Notes: generated by a model not told the origin, from the letters alone. A stretch of 64,000 nt of DNA from Streptomyces rishiriensis (GCF_030815485.1 NZ_JAUSWV010000002.1:3038001-3102000), one strand, 5' to 3'; numbered from the stretch's first letter, positions 25,504-35,189 are shown. Program-made: numbers and translations.

Positions 25504-26607
25504 GTGTCCTTGCCCGCCGTCCTACTGGCCGCCGACGCGTCACCGTCCCCGACTCCCTCGGAGTCGCCGACCGCGGTGACCGTCCCGTCCCTCCAGGACG
25601 CCCAGGAGAGCGCGACGAACGCGGCCAGCTGGGTCGAGCAGAACTGGTCGACCTGGCTGGCGATCGGTCTGCGCGTCCTGCTGATCCTGGTGATCGCGGT
25701 GGTGCTGAGAGTGGTGGTGCAGCGGGCGATCACCAAGCTGATCGACCGGATGAACCGCACCGTCTCCTCGGTGGACGGCACGGCGCTGGGCGGGCTGCTG
25801 GTCAACAACGAGCGGCGGCGTCAGCGCTCACAGGCGATCGGCTCGGTGCTGCGTTCGGTGGCGAGTTTCGTGATCCTCGGCACGGCGGCCCTGATGGTGC
25901 TGGGCACCTTCGAGATCAATCTGGCCCCGCTGCTGGCCTCCGCCGGTGTCGCGGGCGTGGCGATCGGTTTCGGCGCGCGCAACCTGGTCACGGACTTCCT
26001 CTCCGGTGTCTTCATGATCCTGGAGGACCAGTACGGCGTCGGCGACCAGATCGACGCGGGGGTGGCCACCGGTGAGGTCATCGAGGTGGGTCTGCGCGTG
26101 ACGAAGCTGCGTGGTGCGAACGGTGAGATCTGGTACGTCCGCAACGGCGAGGTCAAGCGGATCGGCAACCTCTCGCAGGGCTGGGCGACGGCCGGTGTCG
26201 ACGTGACCGTCAAGGCGTCCGAGGACCTCGACCTGGTCAAGGCCACGCTGGACGAGGTCGCCGAGAAGATGAGCAAGGAGGAGCCCTGGAACGAGCTCCT
26301 GTGGAGCCCGATCGAGGTGCTCGGCCTGGACAGCGTCCTGCTCGACTCGATGGTCGTGCGCGTCTCCGCGAAGACGATGCCCGGCAAGGCCCTGGTCGTG
26401 GAACGGGAGCTGCGCTGGCGGGTCAAGCGTGCCTTCGACGCGGCCGACATCCGCATCGTGGGCGGCGCGACCGCTCCCGCCACGGAGGATCCGGCCGACC
26501 CGACGGCCTCGGTGGCGGCGCCGTCGGTGTTCTCCAACGCGGACTCGCCGCAGGTGGCGGCGGCGGCTCCGCTCGCACAGCCCCGGCCGGTGACCCCGGC
26601 GAAGTAG
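25504..26607 (+). CDS. MscS-family mechanosensitive channel
   Basis: A 367-residue membrane protein from GTG 25504, with GGAGG eight bases upstream (a longer frame from 25399 lacks one). There are hydrophobic segments near residues 45-65, 115-140 and 145-170. The pore-lining TM3 and beta domain are visible in ASAGVAGVAIGFGARNLV and GVFMILEDQYGVGDQID, followed by the conserved VRNGEVKRIGN. It releases solutes on hypo-osmotic shock. The C-terminal 50 residues are Ala/Pro-rich and probably disordered. A very strong terminator follows. Confidence 0.92.
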   Translation: MSLPAVLLAADASPSPTPSESPTAVTVPSLQDAQESATNAASWVEQNWSTWLAIGLRVLLILVIAVVLRVVVQRAITKLIDRMNRTVSSVDGTALGGLLVNNERRRQRSQAIGSVLRSVASFVILGTAALMVLGTFEINLAPLLASAGVAGVAIGFGARNLVTDFLSGVFMILEDQYGVGDQIDAGVATGEVIEVGLRVTKLRGANGEIWYVRNGEVKRIGNLSQGWATAGVDVTVKASEDLDLVKATLDEVAEKMSKEEPWNELLWSPIEVLGLDSVLLDSMVVRVSAKTMPGKALVVERELRWRVKRAFDAADIRIVGGATAPATEDPADPTASVAAPSVFSNADSPQVAAAAPLAQPRPVTPAK

Positions 26608-26612
26608 CCCGT

Positions 26613-26660
26613 ACGCCGGAAGGCCGCACCCGGGGGGTTCCGGGTGCGGCCTTCCGGCGT
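26613..26660 (+). terminator. 21-bp perfect hairpin after the MscS gene
   Basis: ACGCCGGAAGGCCGCACCCGG at 26613-26633 pairs fully with 26640-26660 around a six-base loop. It separates the channel gene from the csn operon. Confidence 0.9.
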
Positions 26661-26775
26661 GTCGGGCCCTGCCGACGGCCGCGCCCGCGAAGTAACGACT
26701 CTGTTGCCTCGGGGGCGTTCACCCTTTCACTCCTTGACGTCCCCTTCGTGACGGGTCTACGTTCCTGCCAACCGA

Positions 26776-26790
26776 TAGGAACCTTTCCTA
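26776..26790 (+). promoter_or_regulatory. CsnR-type operator upstream of csnR
   Basis: TAGGAA-N3-TTCCTA sits 75 bp upstream of the csnR start, close behind a TTGACG-like -35 at about 26733. The ROK repressor CsnR is known to bind TTAGGAAA-type palindromes at chitosanase genes, so this is the expected autoregulatory site of the operon. Confidence 0.65.
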
Positions 26791-26864
26791 ACAGTGGCCG
26801 GATGTGGACTTGCGTCCGGCGGACTTGAGAAGCTGGGCCGTTCAGAAAGGCAGGTGTCGATCCC

Positions 26865-28076
26865 ATGGCAGGAACCGCCGGTACGCCGGGCACCCCACGC
26901 GTCCTGCGCGCCATGAACGACCGCGCCGCCCTCGACCTCCTGCTGGCGCACGGCCCCCTGTCCCGCACCCGCATCGGCAAGCTCACCGGCCTGTCGAAGC
27001 CCACCGCCTCCCAGCTGCTGGCCCGGCTGGAAGCGGCGGGACTGGTGCTCGCGACCGGCACCACCGAGGGGCGCCCCGGCCCCAACGCCCAGCTGTACGA
27101 GGTCAACCCGGCCGCCGCGTACGCCGCGGGGCTCGACGTCACTCCCGAACGCGTGCTGGCCGCCGTCGCCGACGCGACCGGCCGGACCGTGGGCACGTTC
27201 GAGGTGCCCACGCCCGGCCGGAAGACCGCCGACGCCGTCGTACGGCAGGTCACCGACGCCCTCGACGGCGCGGTGAAGGCCGCGCGCCTCACCCGGGCCG
27301 ACGTGCGACGGCTGGTCGTCGCCACCCCCGGCGCCTTCGACCCCACCACCGGCCGCCTGCGCTACGCCTCCCACCTGCCCGGCTGGCACTCCCCCGCGCT
27401 GCTCGACGAACTCGCCGCGGCCCTGCCGATGCCGGTCGAGTACGAGAACGACGTCAACCTCGCCGCCGTCGCCGAGCAGCGCCTGGGCGCGGCACGCGGC
27501 CACGAGGACTTCGTCCTGCTGTGGAACGAAGGCGGCCTCGGCGCCGCCCTCGTCCTCGGCGGCCGGCTGCACCGCGGCTGGACCGGCGGCGCCGGAGAGG
27601 TCGGCTTCCTGCCGGTCCCGGGCGCGCCTCTGGTCCGGCAGGTGACCAAGGCCAACAGCGGCGGCTTCCAGGAGCTGGCGGGCTCGCAGGCCGTCCCACG
27701 GCTGGCCCGGGAGCTCGGCATCACCGACATCCCGTCCGGGCCGTACGCCGAGGCCGCCGCCACGCTCGTCGAGCGGGCCGCCGCCGAGGACACCGCCCCG
27801 CACCGGCAGCTGCTCCAGACGTACGCGACCCGGCTCGCGACCGGTCTCGCCTCGCTCGTCTCCGTACTCGACCCCGAACTCGTCGTCCTCAGCGGCGCCT
27901 CCCTGACCGCCGGCGGCGAGGTGCTGCGCGCCCTCGTCCAGGACGAGCTGGAGGAGCTGGCCGCGTCCCGGCCGAAGCTGGTCATGGGCGACGTGACCGA
28001 ACGGCCCGTGCTGCGCGGCGCGCTGGAGAGCGCGCTGGCGGCCACCCGCGACGAGGTCTTCGACACCTCCCGCTAG
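26865..28076 (+). CDS. csnR: ROK-family transcriptional repressor (CsnR)
   Basis: A 403-residue regulator with an N-terminal winged helix (LSRTRIGKLTGLSKPTASQL at residues 30-49) and a ROK sugar-binding domain (TPGAFDPTTGRLRYASHLPGW, ENDVNLAAVAEQRLG, WTGGAGEVG). The CxCGxxGC zinc motif common in ROK proteins is missing. By its position at the head of an ABC transporter, GH4 enzyme and sugar kinase operon it matches CsnR of S. lividans, which represses chitosanase and chitosan-oligosaccharide uptake genes. A TAGGAA/TTCCTA dyad upstream is the likely operator. Confidence 0.85.
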   Translation: MAGTAGTPGTPRVLRAMNDRAALDLLLAHGPLSRTRIGKLTGLSKPTASQLLARLEAAGLVLATGTTEGRPGPNAQLYEVNPAAAYAAGLDVTPERVLAAVADATGRTVGTFEVPTPGRKTADAVVRQVTDALDGAVKAARLTRADVRRLVVATPGAFDPTTGRLRYASHLPGWHSPALLDELAAALPMPVEYENDVNLAAVAEQRLGAARGHEDFVLLWNEGGLGAALVLGGRLHRGWTGGAGEVGFLPVPGAPLVRQVTKANSGGFQELAGSQAVPRLARELGITDIPSGPYAEAAATLVERAAAEDTAPHRQLLQTYATRLATGLASLVSVLDPELVVLSGASLTAGGEVLRALVQDELEELAASRPKLVMGDVTERPVLRGALESALAATRDEVFDTSR

Positions 28077-28186
28077 CCGCACCACCACCCCTCCCCGGAC
28101 CCTCACCTCACCCCGCTCCACTCGCTCCATCTCGCTCCATCTCAGCGCATCTCATTCACCCCGACCTGTCCCTGGAAGGCTCCGCC

Positions 28187-29536
28187 ATGCCCACACGCAT
28201 ATCCGAAGTCGTCCGAAAGGCGGCTTTTGCCCTCACCGCCTCCACGGTCCTTCTGCTGAGCACCACCGCCTGTACCGGCCAGTCCGCGACCGGTTCCGAC
28301 GACGACGCGTCGAAGGAGACGACCCTCACCTTCTGGCACGCCTGGAGCGCGCCGAACGAGGTGAAGGCGGTGAAGTCACTGATCGCCGGCTTCGAGAAGG
28401 CGCATCCCAACATCCAGGTGAACGTCGTCGGCAACATGACCGACGACAAGATCAACCAGGCGCTGCGCGCGGGCGGGACCAAGGCGCCGGACGTCATCTC
28501 GTCCTTCACCACCAACAACGTCGGCAAGTTCTGCTCGTCGGGCGCCCTCGTCGACCTCAACCCGTATTTCGAGAAGGCGGACATCGACCCGTCCACGACC
28601 TTCCCCAAGGCCATGAACGAGTACACCCAGTTCGACGGCAACCGCTGTGCCGCCCCGCTGCTGGGCGACGCGTACGGCCTCTACTACAACAAGACGGCGT
28701 TCGAGAAGGCGGGCATCACCGCTCCGCCCAAGACCTGGTCCGAGTTCGCGGCCGACGCCGAGAAGCTGACGATCACCCAGGGGAACACCTTCAAGCAGCT
28801 CGGCTTCATGCCGAACTACCACGGCTGGGAGACGACCACCGAGCACTACCTCGGCCAGTTCTCCCCGACGTACTTCGACACGGCCGGCAAGTCGACCATC
28901 GCGACGGACCCGGCCGTCGCGTCCGCCTTCACCGTCCAGAAGAAGCTCGTCGACGACCTCGGCGGGTTCAAGAAGCTGGAGACCTTCCGCTCCACACTCG
29001 GCGACGAGTGGGGCCCCAAGCATCCCTTCCAGACCGGTCAGGTCGCCATGCAGCTCGACGGCGAGTGGCGGCTGGGCATGGCCCTCGACGCCAAGCCCGA
29101 CTTCGAGATCGGCGTCGCCCCGCTGCCCGTCCCGGACGACCAGGCGGCCCAGTACGGCAAGGGCTACATCACCGGCACCATCGCCGGCATCGCCGCCACC
29201 AGCAAGAAGCAGAACGCGGCCTGGGAGCTGGTGAAGTACATGACCACCGACACGGACGCGGTCGTCGCCTTCTCCAACGCCATTCACAACGTGCCGTCCA
29301 CCCTGGCCGCCCTGAAGTCCCCCGACCTGAAGTACGACGCGCGTTTCAAGACGTTCCTGGACATCGCCGCCAACCCGAACTCGACCACCTCCCCCGCGTC
29401 GATCAACGGCGGCGTCTACCTCACCACCGTGCAGCAGCTCGGCTACGACTACGAGAGCGGCAAGGTCACCGACCTGAAGGCCGGCCTGCAGAAGGCCGCG
29501 TCGCAGATCGACACGGACATCGCGCAGGCGAAGTAG
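28187..29536 (+). CDS. csnE: Sugar ABC transporter substrate-binding lipoprotein (CsnE)
   Basis: A 449-residue extracytoplasmic binding protein of the family 1 (MalE-like) type. The N-terminus has a basic start, a hydrophobic core (FALTASTVLLLS) and a Cys in STTAC, a slightly unusual lipobox for attachment to the membrane. The mature domain begins TLTFWHAWSAPNE, with NVVGNMTDDKINQALRAGG and the terminal YDYESGKVTDLKAGLQKAA pattern typical of oligosaccharide binders. GGAAGG precedes the ATG. In this operon it should bind glucosamine oligosaccharides from chitosan. Confidence 0.85.
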   Translation: MPTRISEVVRKAAFALTASTVLLLSTTACTGQSATGSDDDASKETTLTFWHAWSAPNEVKAVKSLIAGFEKAHPNIQVNVVGNMTDDKINQALRAGGTKAPDVISSFTTNNVGKFCSSGALVDLNPYFEKADIDPSTTFPKAMNEYTQFDGNRCAAPLLGDAYGLYYNKTAFEKAGITAPPKTWSEFAADAEKLTITQGNTFKQLGFMPNYHGWETTTEHYLGQFSPTYFDTAGKSTIATDPAVASAFTVQKKLVDDLGGFKKLETFRSTLGDEWGPKHPFQTGQVAMQLDGEWRLGMALDAKPDFEIGVAPLPVPDDQAAQYGKGYITGTIAGIAATSKKQNAAWELVKYMTTDTDAVVAFSNAIHNVPSTLAALKSPDLKYDARFKTFLDIAANPNSTTSPASINGGVYLTTVQQLGYDYESGKVTDLKAGLQKAASQIDTDIAQAK

Positions 29537-29538
29537 CG

Positions 29539-30483
29539 ATGGCGGCCACCCACACGCTGCGGGCGAAGCACCGGCGCTCGGCGCTGCGCACCCTCGCCTT
29601 CCTGTCCCCCTGGCTGATCGGTTTCGCGGTCTTCTTCGCGTACCCGATGATCTCGACGGTCTACTTCTCGTTCATGCACTACGACGGTTTCAGGCCGCCG
29701 ACGTGGAGCGGCACGAAGAACTGGACGTACGTCTTCGAGCACTACCCGTTCTTCTGGCCCGCCCTGCGCAACACGCTGTGGCTCGTCGTGATCATGGTGA
29801 CCCTGCGGGTTCTGTTCGGGCTCGGCATCGGCATGCTCATCACGAAGATCAAGACCGGTACGGGAGTCTTCCGCACCCTCTTCTACCTGCCCTACCTCGC
29901 CCCGCCGGTGGCGGCCACCATGGCCTTCGCCTTCCTCCTCAACCCCGGCACCGGCCCGGTCAACTCGATCCTGGAGAACGTCGGCATCCCGGCGCCGGGC
30001 TGGTTCAACGACCCGAACTGGTCCAAGCCCGCCCTGACCCTGATGTTCCTGTGGGGGGTCGGCGATCTCATGGTCATCTTTATGGCCGCGCTGCTCGACG
30101 TACCGAAGGAGCAGTACGAGGCCGCGGAACTGGACGGCGCTTCGGCGTGGCAGCGGTTCCGGTTCGTCACCCTCCCCAACATCTCGCCCATCATCATGTT
30201 CGCGGTCGTCACCGGCGTGATCGCGGCGATGCAGTGCTACACACAGCCCCTGGTCGCCGGAAAGGTCGCCTCGGGCGTGATCCAGGGCGCGGGCACCATG
30301 TTCGAGCCCGGCTACCCCGAGCACTCCACGCTCACCCTTCCCCAACTCGTCTACAACCTCGGCTTCCAGCGCTTCGACTACGGCTCGGCCTGTGTCGTGG
30401 CCCTGGTGCTGTTCGCCCTGTCGATGGCGTTCACCGCGCTGTTGATGCGGCGCCGGGGCGGTCTCATCCAGGCAGGTGACTGA
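29539..30483 (+). CDS. csnF: Sugar ABC transporter permease (CsnF)
   Basis: A 314-residue MalF-type permease starting two bases after the csnE stop. Six transmembrane segments are visible, from LAFLSPWLIGFAVFFAYPMI to VALVLFALSMAFTALLM. The EAA loop that contacts the ATPase reads EAAELDGASAWQRFRFVTLP. No ATPase gene is in the operon; such Streptomyces systems normally share the MsiK ATPase encoded elsewhere. It is coupled to csnG downstream. Confidence 0.9.
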   Translation: MAATHTLRAKHRRSALRTLAFLSPWLIGFAVFFAYPMISTVYFSFMHYDGFRPPTWSGTKNWTYVFEHYPFFWPALRNTLWLVVIMVTLRVLFGLGIGMLITKIKTGTGVFRTLFYLPYLAPPVAATMAFAFLLNPGTGPVNSILENVGIPAPGWFNDPNWSKPALTLMFLWGVGDLMVIFMAALLDVPKEQYEAAELDGASAWQRFRFVTLPNISPIIMFAVVTGVIAAMQCYTQPLVAGKVASGVIQGAGTMFEPGYPEHSTLTLPQLVYNLGFQRFDYGSACVVALVLFALSMAFTALLMRRRGGLIQAGD

Positions 30484-30488
30484 CCCCC

Positions 30489-31382
30489 ATGACCCACGTA
30501 CTGGACCGGCCGGCGGAGTTGCGGACACCCTCCTCGCCCGCCGAGCGCACGGCCCGCCGCAGGGCGCTGCTGGAATGGATCGCGGTCCACTCCCTCGGCG
30601 TGGCCGCGGCCCTCTTCTTCACCCTCCCGTTCGTGTTCGTGCTCCTGACGTCCCTGATGAGCGACTCCCAGGCGCTCAGCCGGGACCTGGTCCCGCACAC
30701 CTGGGAGTGGGCCAACTACCGGAAGGTCTTCGACACCCCGGGCTTCCTCACCTGGTGGCGCAACACGCTGATCTACGCGGGACTGGGCACGGTCCTCACC
30801 GTCGTCTCGTCGATCCCGGTGGCGTACGCGCTGGCCAAGTTCCGCTTCCGGGGCCGCAATCTGACGCTCATGCTGGTGATCTCGATGATGATGCTGCCCC
30901 CGCAGGTGGTCGTCATCCCGATGTACCTGTTCTGGGCCAAGCAGCTGGACCTGTCGGGCACGCTGTGGCCGATGATCATTCCGCTGGCGTTCGGCGACGC
31001 GTTCTCGATCTTCCTGCTGCGCCAGTTCCTGCTGACCATCCCGAACGAGTACCTGGACGCCGCGAAGGTGGACGGCTGCGGGGATCTGCGCACCCTGCTG
31101 AAGGTCGTGCTGCCGATGGCGAAGCCCGGCATCGCCGCCGTCGCCCTCTTCCAGTTCTTCGCCGCCTGGAACGACTACTTCGGACCGCAGATCTACGCCT
31201 CCGAAAATCCGAACGCGTGGACCCTCTCCTACGCCCTGGAATCCTTCAAGGGCGCGCACCACACCGACTGGAACCTCACCATGGCGGCCACCGTGCTGGT
31301 CATGGCACCCGTGATCCTCGTGTTCTTCTTCGCCCAGAAGGCGTTCGTCGAAGGTGTCACCCTCACCGGAGTAAAGGGTTAA
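30489..31382 (+). CDS. csnG: Sugar ABC transporter permease (CsnG)
   Basis: A 297-residue MalG-type permease, five bases after csnF. The N-terminus is cytoplasmic (ERTARRRALLEWI); six transmembrane segments follow, and the EAA motif reads DAAKVDGCGDLRTLLKVVLP. It forms the channel together with CsnF for the substrate delivered by CsnE. It ends six bases before the GH4 gene and shares its transcript. Confidence 0.9.
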   Translation: MTHVLDRPAELRTPSSPAERTARRRALLEWIAVHSLGVAAALFFTLPFVFVLLTSLMSDSQALSRDLVPHTWEWANYRKVFDTPGFLTWWRNTLIYAGLGTVLTVVSSIPVAYALAKFRFRGRNLTLMLVISMMMLPPQVVVIPMYLFWAKQLDLSGTLWPMIIPLAFGDAFSIFLLRQFLLTIPNEYLDAAKVDGCGDLRTLLKVVLPMAKPGIAAVALFQFFAAWNDYFGPQIYASENPNAWTLSYALESFKGAHHTDWNLTMAATVLVMAPVILVFFFAQKAFVEGVTLTGVKG

Positions 31383-31388
31383 CAAGCC

Positions 31389-32654
31389 ATGAAACTCACC
31401 GTGGTCGGCGGCGGCTCGACCTACACACCCGAACTCGTCGACGGCTTCGCCCGCCTGCGCGACACCCTCCCCGTCGAGGAGCTCGTCCTCGTCGACCCGG
31501 CGGCCGACCGCCTGGACCTCGTCGGCGGCCTGGCCCGCCGGATCTTCGCCCGGCAGGACCACCCGGGCCGCATCGTGACGACGTCCGACCTGGACGCGGC
31601 CGTCGAGGGCGCCGACGCCGTGCTGCTCCAGCTCCGCGTCGGCGGCCAGGCGGCCCGCGAGCAGGACGAGACATGGCCGCTGGAGTGCGGCTGCGTCGGG
31701 CAGGAGACGACGGGCGCGGGCGGCCTCGCGAAGGCGCTGCGGACCGTTCCGGTGGTCCTGGACATCGCCGAACGGGTCCGCCGGGCCAACCCGCACGCCT
31801 GGATCATCGACTTCACCAACCCGGTCGGCATCGTCACCCGCGCGCTCCTCCAGGCCGGCCACAAGGCGGTCGGCCTGTGCAACGTGGCGATCGGCCTCCA
31901 GCGGAAGTTCGCCGCTCTGCTCGACGTCACCCCGGCCGAGGTCCACCTGGACCACGTGGGCCTCAACCATCTCACCTGGGAGACCGGGGTGCGGCTGGGC
32001 GGCCCCGAGGGCGAGGACGTGCTGCCGGGCCTCCTGGCCGCCCACGGCGACACGATCGCCGCCGATCTGCACCTGCCCCGCGTGCTCCTGGACCGGCTGG
32101 GCACGGTCCCCTCCTACTACCTGCGCTACTACTACGCGCACGACGAGGTCGTACGGGAGCTCCGTACGAAGCCGTCCAGGGCGACGGAAGTGGCCGCGAT
32201 GGAACGGCAGTTGCTGTCGCTGTACGCCGACCCGGCCCTCGACGAGAAGCCGGAGCTGCTGGCGAAGCGCGGCGGCGCCTACTACTCGGAGGCGGCGGTG
32301 GATCTGGCGGCGGCGCTGCTGACCGGCAGCGGAAGCCCCTACCAGGTGGTGAACACCCTCAACAACGGCACGCTGCCCTTCCTCCCGGACGACGCGGTGA
32401 TCGAGGTCCAGGCGGCGGTGGGACCCAAGGGCCCGTCCCCGCTGCCGGTGCCACCCCTCGACCCGCTCTGCGCCGGCCTGACGGCGAACGTGACGGCGTA
32501 CGAGGACCTGGCCCTGCGGGCGGCCCTGCACGGCGGCCGCGACCGGGTGTTCAAGGCCCTGCTGTCCCACCCCCTGATCGCCCAGTACGAGTACGCCGAG
32601 CAGCTGACCGACCAGCTGATCGCACACAACCGGGAGCATCTCGCGTGGGCCTGA
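31389..32654 (+). CDS. csnH: GH4-family glycosidase (CsnH)
   Basis: A 421-residue NAD- and metal-dependent glycosidase of family GH4. The dinucleotide-binding start is KLTVVGGGSTYTPELV. The metal ligands are the Cys in VGLCNVAIG (near residue 166) and the His in GLNHLTW (near 195). The family oxidises C3 of the sugar and eliminates the aglycone, often on 6-phosphorylated sugars. In the csn operon it would hydrolyse imported glucosamine oligosaccharides, possibly after phosphorylation by the product of the next gene, whose start overlaps its end by ten bases. Confidence 0.88.
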   Translation: MKLTVVGGGSTYTPELVDGFARLRDTLPVEELVLVDPAADRLDLVGGLARRIFARQDHPGRIVTTSDLDAAVEGADAVLLQLRVGGQAAREQDETWPLECGCVGQETTGAGGLAKALRTVPVVLDIAERVRRANPHAWIIDFTNPVGIVTRALLQAGHKAVGLCNVAIGLQRKFAALLDVTPAEVHLDHVGLNHLTWETGVRLGGPEGEDVLPGLLAAHGDTIAADLHLPRVLLDRLGTVPSYYLRYYYAHDEVVRELRTKPSRATEVAAMERQLLSLYADPALDEKPELLAKRGGAYYSEAAVDLAAALLTGSGSPYQVVNTLNNGTLPFLPDDAVIEVQAAVGPKGPSPLPVPPLDPLCAGLTANVTAYEDLALRAALHGGRDRVFKALLSHPLIAQYEYAEQLTDQLIAHNREHLAWA

Positions 32655-33619
32655 CGGCAAGCGTGCTCGCCATCGACGCGGGCAACAGCAAGACGGACGT
32701 CGCGGTCGTGGCGGCCGACGGGACGGTCCTCGCCACGGCCCGCGGCGACGGCTTCCGCCCGCCCGCCGTGGGCGTGACGGCGGCGGTGGACGCCCTGGCC
32801 GGCACCGTCACGCGCGCGTACACGGCAGCCGGCGTCGACTCGGTGGTCCATGTCTCGGCCTGTCTGGCCAACGCCGACCTGCCGGTGGAGGAGGAGCAGC
32901 TGGCGACGGCCCTGCACGCGCGCGCGTGGGGCGCCTCGGTGGACGTCCGCAACGACACGTTCGCCATCCTGCGGGCGGGCGTCGCCGAACCCCGGGGGGT
33001 GGCCGTCGTCTGCGGCGCCGGCATCAACTGCGTCGGCATGCGCCCCGACGGCCGCACCGCCCGCTTCCCGGCCCTCGGCCGCCTCTCCGGTGACTGGGGC
33101 GGCGGCTGGGGTCTGGCCGAGGAGGCGATATGGCACGCGGCGAGGGCGGAGGACGGCAGGGGCGGACCGACGGCCCTCACCGACGCGCTCCCGTCCCACT
33201 TCGCCCTGCCGTCCATGTACGCCCTGATCGAGGCGTTCCATCTGGAGCACATCCCCCCGTCCCGCCGCCACGAACTGACCCCGGTCCTCTTCGCCACGGC
33301 GCGGGACGGGGACGCGGTGGCGCGCGCGATCGTCGACCGGCTGGCGCAGGAGGTGGTGTCGATGGCGACGGTGGCACTGACCCGTCTGGACCTTCTGGAG
33401 GAGGAGACCCCGGTACTTCTGGGGGGAGGCGTTCTCACCGCGGGCCACGGACGACTGGACGACGGGGTACGGGAGCTCCTTGCCGCGCGGGCGCCGAAGG
33501 CGGTGGCGAGCGTCGTACGGGAGCGTCCGGTGCTGGGGGCCGCGCTGCTGGGCCTGGACCGGCTGGGGGCGGACGCCGACGTGCAGCGAAGGGTGCGCGG
33601 GCACTTCGCCGCGGGGTGA
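32645..33619 (+). CDS. csnK: BadF/BadG-type sugar kinase (CsnK)
   Basis: A 324-residue kinase of the ASKHA superfamily, N-acetylglucosamine-kinase-like. Phosphate-1 motif LAIDAGNSKTDVAVV is at residues 8-22; ADP-binding GAGINCVGM and the GRLSGDWGGGWGLAEEA segment, plus the adenosine motif LGGGVL, are in place. The GTG start overlaps the csnH stop, so the two are translationally coupled. It probably phosphorylates glucosamine or its oligomers after import and is the last gene of the operon. Confidence 0.87.
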   Translation: MGLTASVLAIDAGNSKTDVAVVAADGTVLATARGDGFRPPAVGVTAAVDALAGTVTRAYTAAGVDSVVHVSACLANADLPVEEEQLATALHARAWGASVDVRNDTFAILRAGVAEPRGVAVVCGAGINCVGMRPDGRTARFPALGRLSGDWGGGWGLAEEAIWHAARAEDGRGGPTALTDALPSHFALPSMYALIEAFHLEHIPPSRRHELTPVLFATARDGDAVARAIVDRLAQEVVSMATVALTRLDLLEEETPVLLGGGVLTAGHGRLDDGVRELLAARAPKAVASVVRERPVLGAALLGLDRLGADADVQRRVRGHFAAG

Positions 33620-33705
33620 GTGAGCTCCGCCGCCGCCGAACACGACACGGGTCCCCCGAAGGAACCGAAGACCCACGTGACGCGTATTCATGGACAGGGG
33701 TGACT

Positions 33706-33769
33706 GCGATCTGATCAAGATCGCGTGAAGGCCGGTGCGGATGACCGGTCCCGCCAGCGATACTGGCGG
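33706..33769 (+). promoter_or_regulatory. Two inverted repeats upstream of glnX
   Basis: GCGATCT-N5-AGATCGC (33706-33724) and CCGCCAG-N5-CTGGCGG (33751-33769) lie 30-90 bp before the glnX GTG. The second overlaps a GATACT-like -10. Both are candidate operators for the signalling operon; the regulator is unknown. Confidence 0.45.
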
Positions 33770-33797
33770 CGGTAGATGACCATGGGGGAGGTCAAAC

Positions 33798-35189
33798 GTG
33801 GCAAACCCGGCACCAGCCAGCACCGTGGCGCCAGTTGCGCCGGTCTCGGCGCCACCGCCGACCCGCCGTACGGCGTTCGCCGAGGGCGTCGACAAGGCGC
33901 GCGCGGCGGCGACGACGGAGCCGGGCCGGCTCCGCATCATCGGCGCCCTCCTCGCTCTGCTCGTCCTCGCCTTCGGCGCCGTGACGGCCTGGCAGACGAC
34001 GGACCGCGCGGCCGCCGCCGACGACGTGCTGCACAAGAGCCAGCCGCTCAGCACGGCCGCGGCCGACATCTACCGTGCGCTCGCCGACGCCAACACGGCG
34101 GCCTCCAGCGGGTTCCTGGCGGGGGGCCAGGAGACGGCGGAGTCCCGCGCGCGCTACGAGGAGGACATCGACGAGGCGGCCGCCAAGCTCGTCACGGCGG
34201 CCAGCAACGCCGACCCCGACTCGCCCTCGACGGCGTTCATCACCAAACTGAACACGCTGCTGCCCGAGTACAAGGGCCTGGTGGAGCGCGCACGGACGTA
34301 CAACCGGCAGGGTTTCCCCGTCGGCGGCGCCTATCTGCGGTACGCGAACGAGAAGATGCAGGGGGAGATGCTCCCGGCGGCCCAGGATCTCTACACCAAG
34401 GAGAACCAGCGCCTCCAGGACGACTACGGCGACGCCACCCCCTACCCGTGGGCGGCGATCGCGCTGGGCGTCCTCGCGCTGGCCGGTCTCGCCTGGGCGC
34501 AGCACCGCAACTACCGCCGTACGAACCGCGTCCTGAACCACGGCCTGGTCGCCGCGACGGCGGCCACCACGGTCGTCCTGCTCTGGCTGGTCGTCGGCCA
34601 CAGCGTGGCCCGCGCGGGTCTGAACGACTCCTACGACCACGGGGTCCGCTCGCTGAACGTCCTGCACGACGCCCGGATCGCCTCCCTCAAGGCCCGCGGC
34701 AACGAGAACCTGACGCTGGTGGCGCGCGGCGCCGAGACGGTGAAGGTGTCGGCCGACGGCGAGGAGGTGACGCTCGACAAGTACGACCACGAGTTCACCA
34801 CCGAGATCGACACCCTCGGCAAGGGCCTCACCCTCGCGGCGAAGCTCGCCGACGACCAGGCCGGCGAGAAGCCGGTCGAGTCGGCCGAGAGCAACATGGC
34901 GGAGTGGAAGAAGCGCCACACCACGGCCCGCGCGCAGGACGACAACGGCAACTACGAGCAGGCGCTCGCCCTGGTGATCGGCGGCAAGGACGCGACCGGC
35001 GCGTGCTTCGACAACGTCGACCAGAACCTCGCGGACGCGCTGAAGCACGAGCAGACCGAGTTCCGCCAGGCCGCCGGGGACGGTCTGGACGCGATGGCCG
35101 GCCTGCCGATCGGCGCCGCCGTGCTCGCCGTGCTGGGCGCCGCGGGCGCGGTCGTCGGCATCGGCCGCAGACTGTCGGAGTACCGGTGA
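33798..35189 (+). CDS. glnX: GlnX-like four-helix membrane sensor
   Basis: A 463-residue membrane protein from GTG 33798 with GGAGG upstream. Four transmembrane segments are visible: LRIIGALLALLVLAFGAVTA, WAAIALGVLALAGLAWA, LVAATAATTVVLLWLVVG and a C-terminal IGAAVLAVLGAAGAVVG. They enclose two extracellular, mostly helical domains of about 150 residues. In Mycobacterium GlnX has this topology and passes an aspartate/glutamate signal from the binding protein GlnH to the kinase PknG. Here the same three genes occur in the same order, with glnH overlapping this stop codon. The assignment rests on topology and synteny. Confidence 0.75.
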   Translation: MANPAPASTVAPVAPVSAPPPTRRTAFAEGVDKARAAATTEPGRLRIIGALLALLVLAFGAVTAWQTTDRAAAADDVLHKSQPLSTAAADIYRALADANTAASSGFLAGGQETAESRARYEEDIDEAAAKLVTAASNADPDSPSTAFITKLNTLLPEYKGLVERARTYNRQGFPVGGAYLRYANEKMQGEMLPAAQDLYTKENQRLQDDYGDATPYPWAAIALGVLALAGLAWAQHRNYRRTNRVLNHGLVAATAATTVVLLWLVVGHSVARAGLNDSYDHGVRSLNVLHDARIASLKARGNENLTLVARGAETVKVSADGEEVTLDKYDHEFTTEIDTLGKGLTLAAKLADDQAGEKPVESAESNMAEWKKRHTTARAQDDNGNYEQALALVIGGKDATGACFDNVDQNLADALKHEQTEFRQAAGDGLDAMAGLPIGAAVLAVLGAAGAVVGIGRRLSEYR

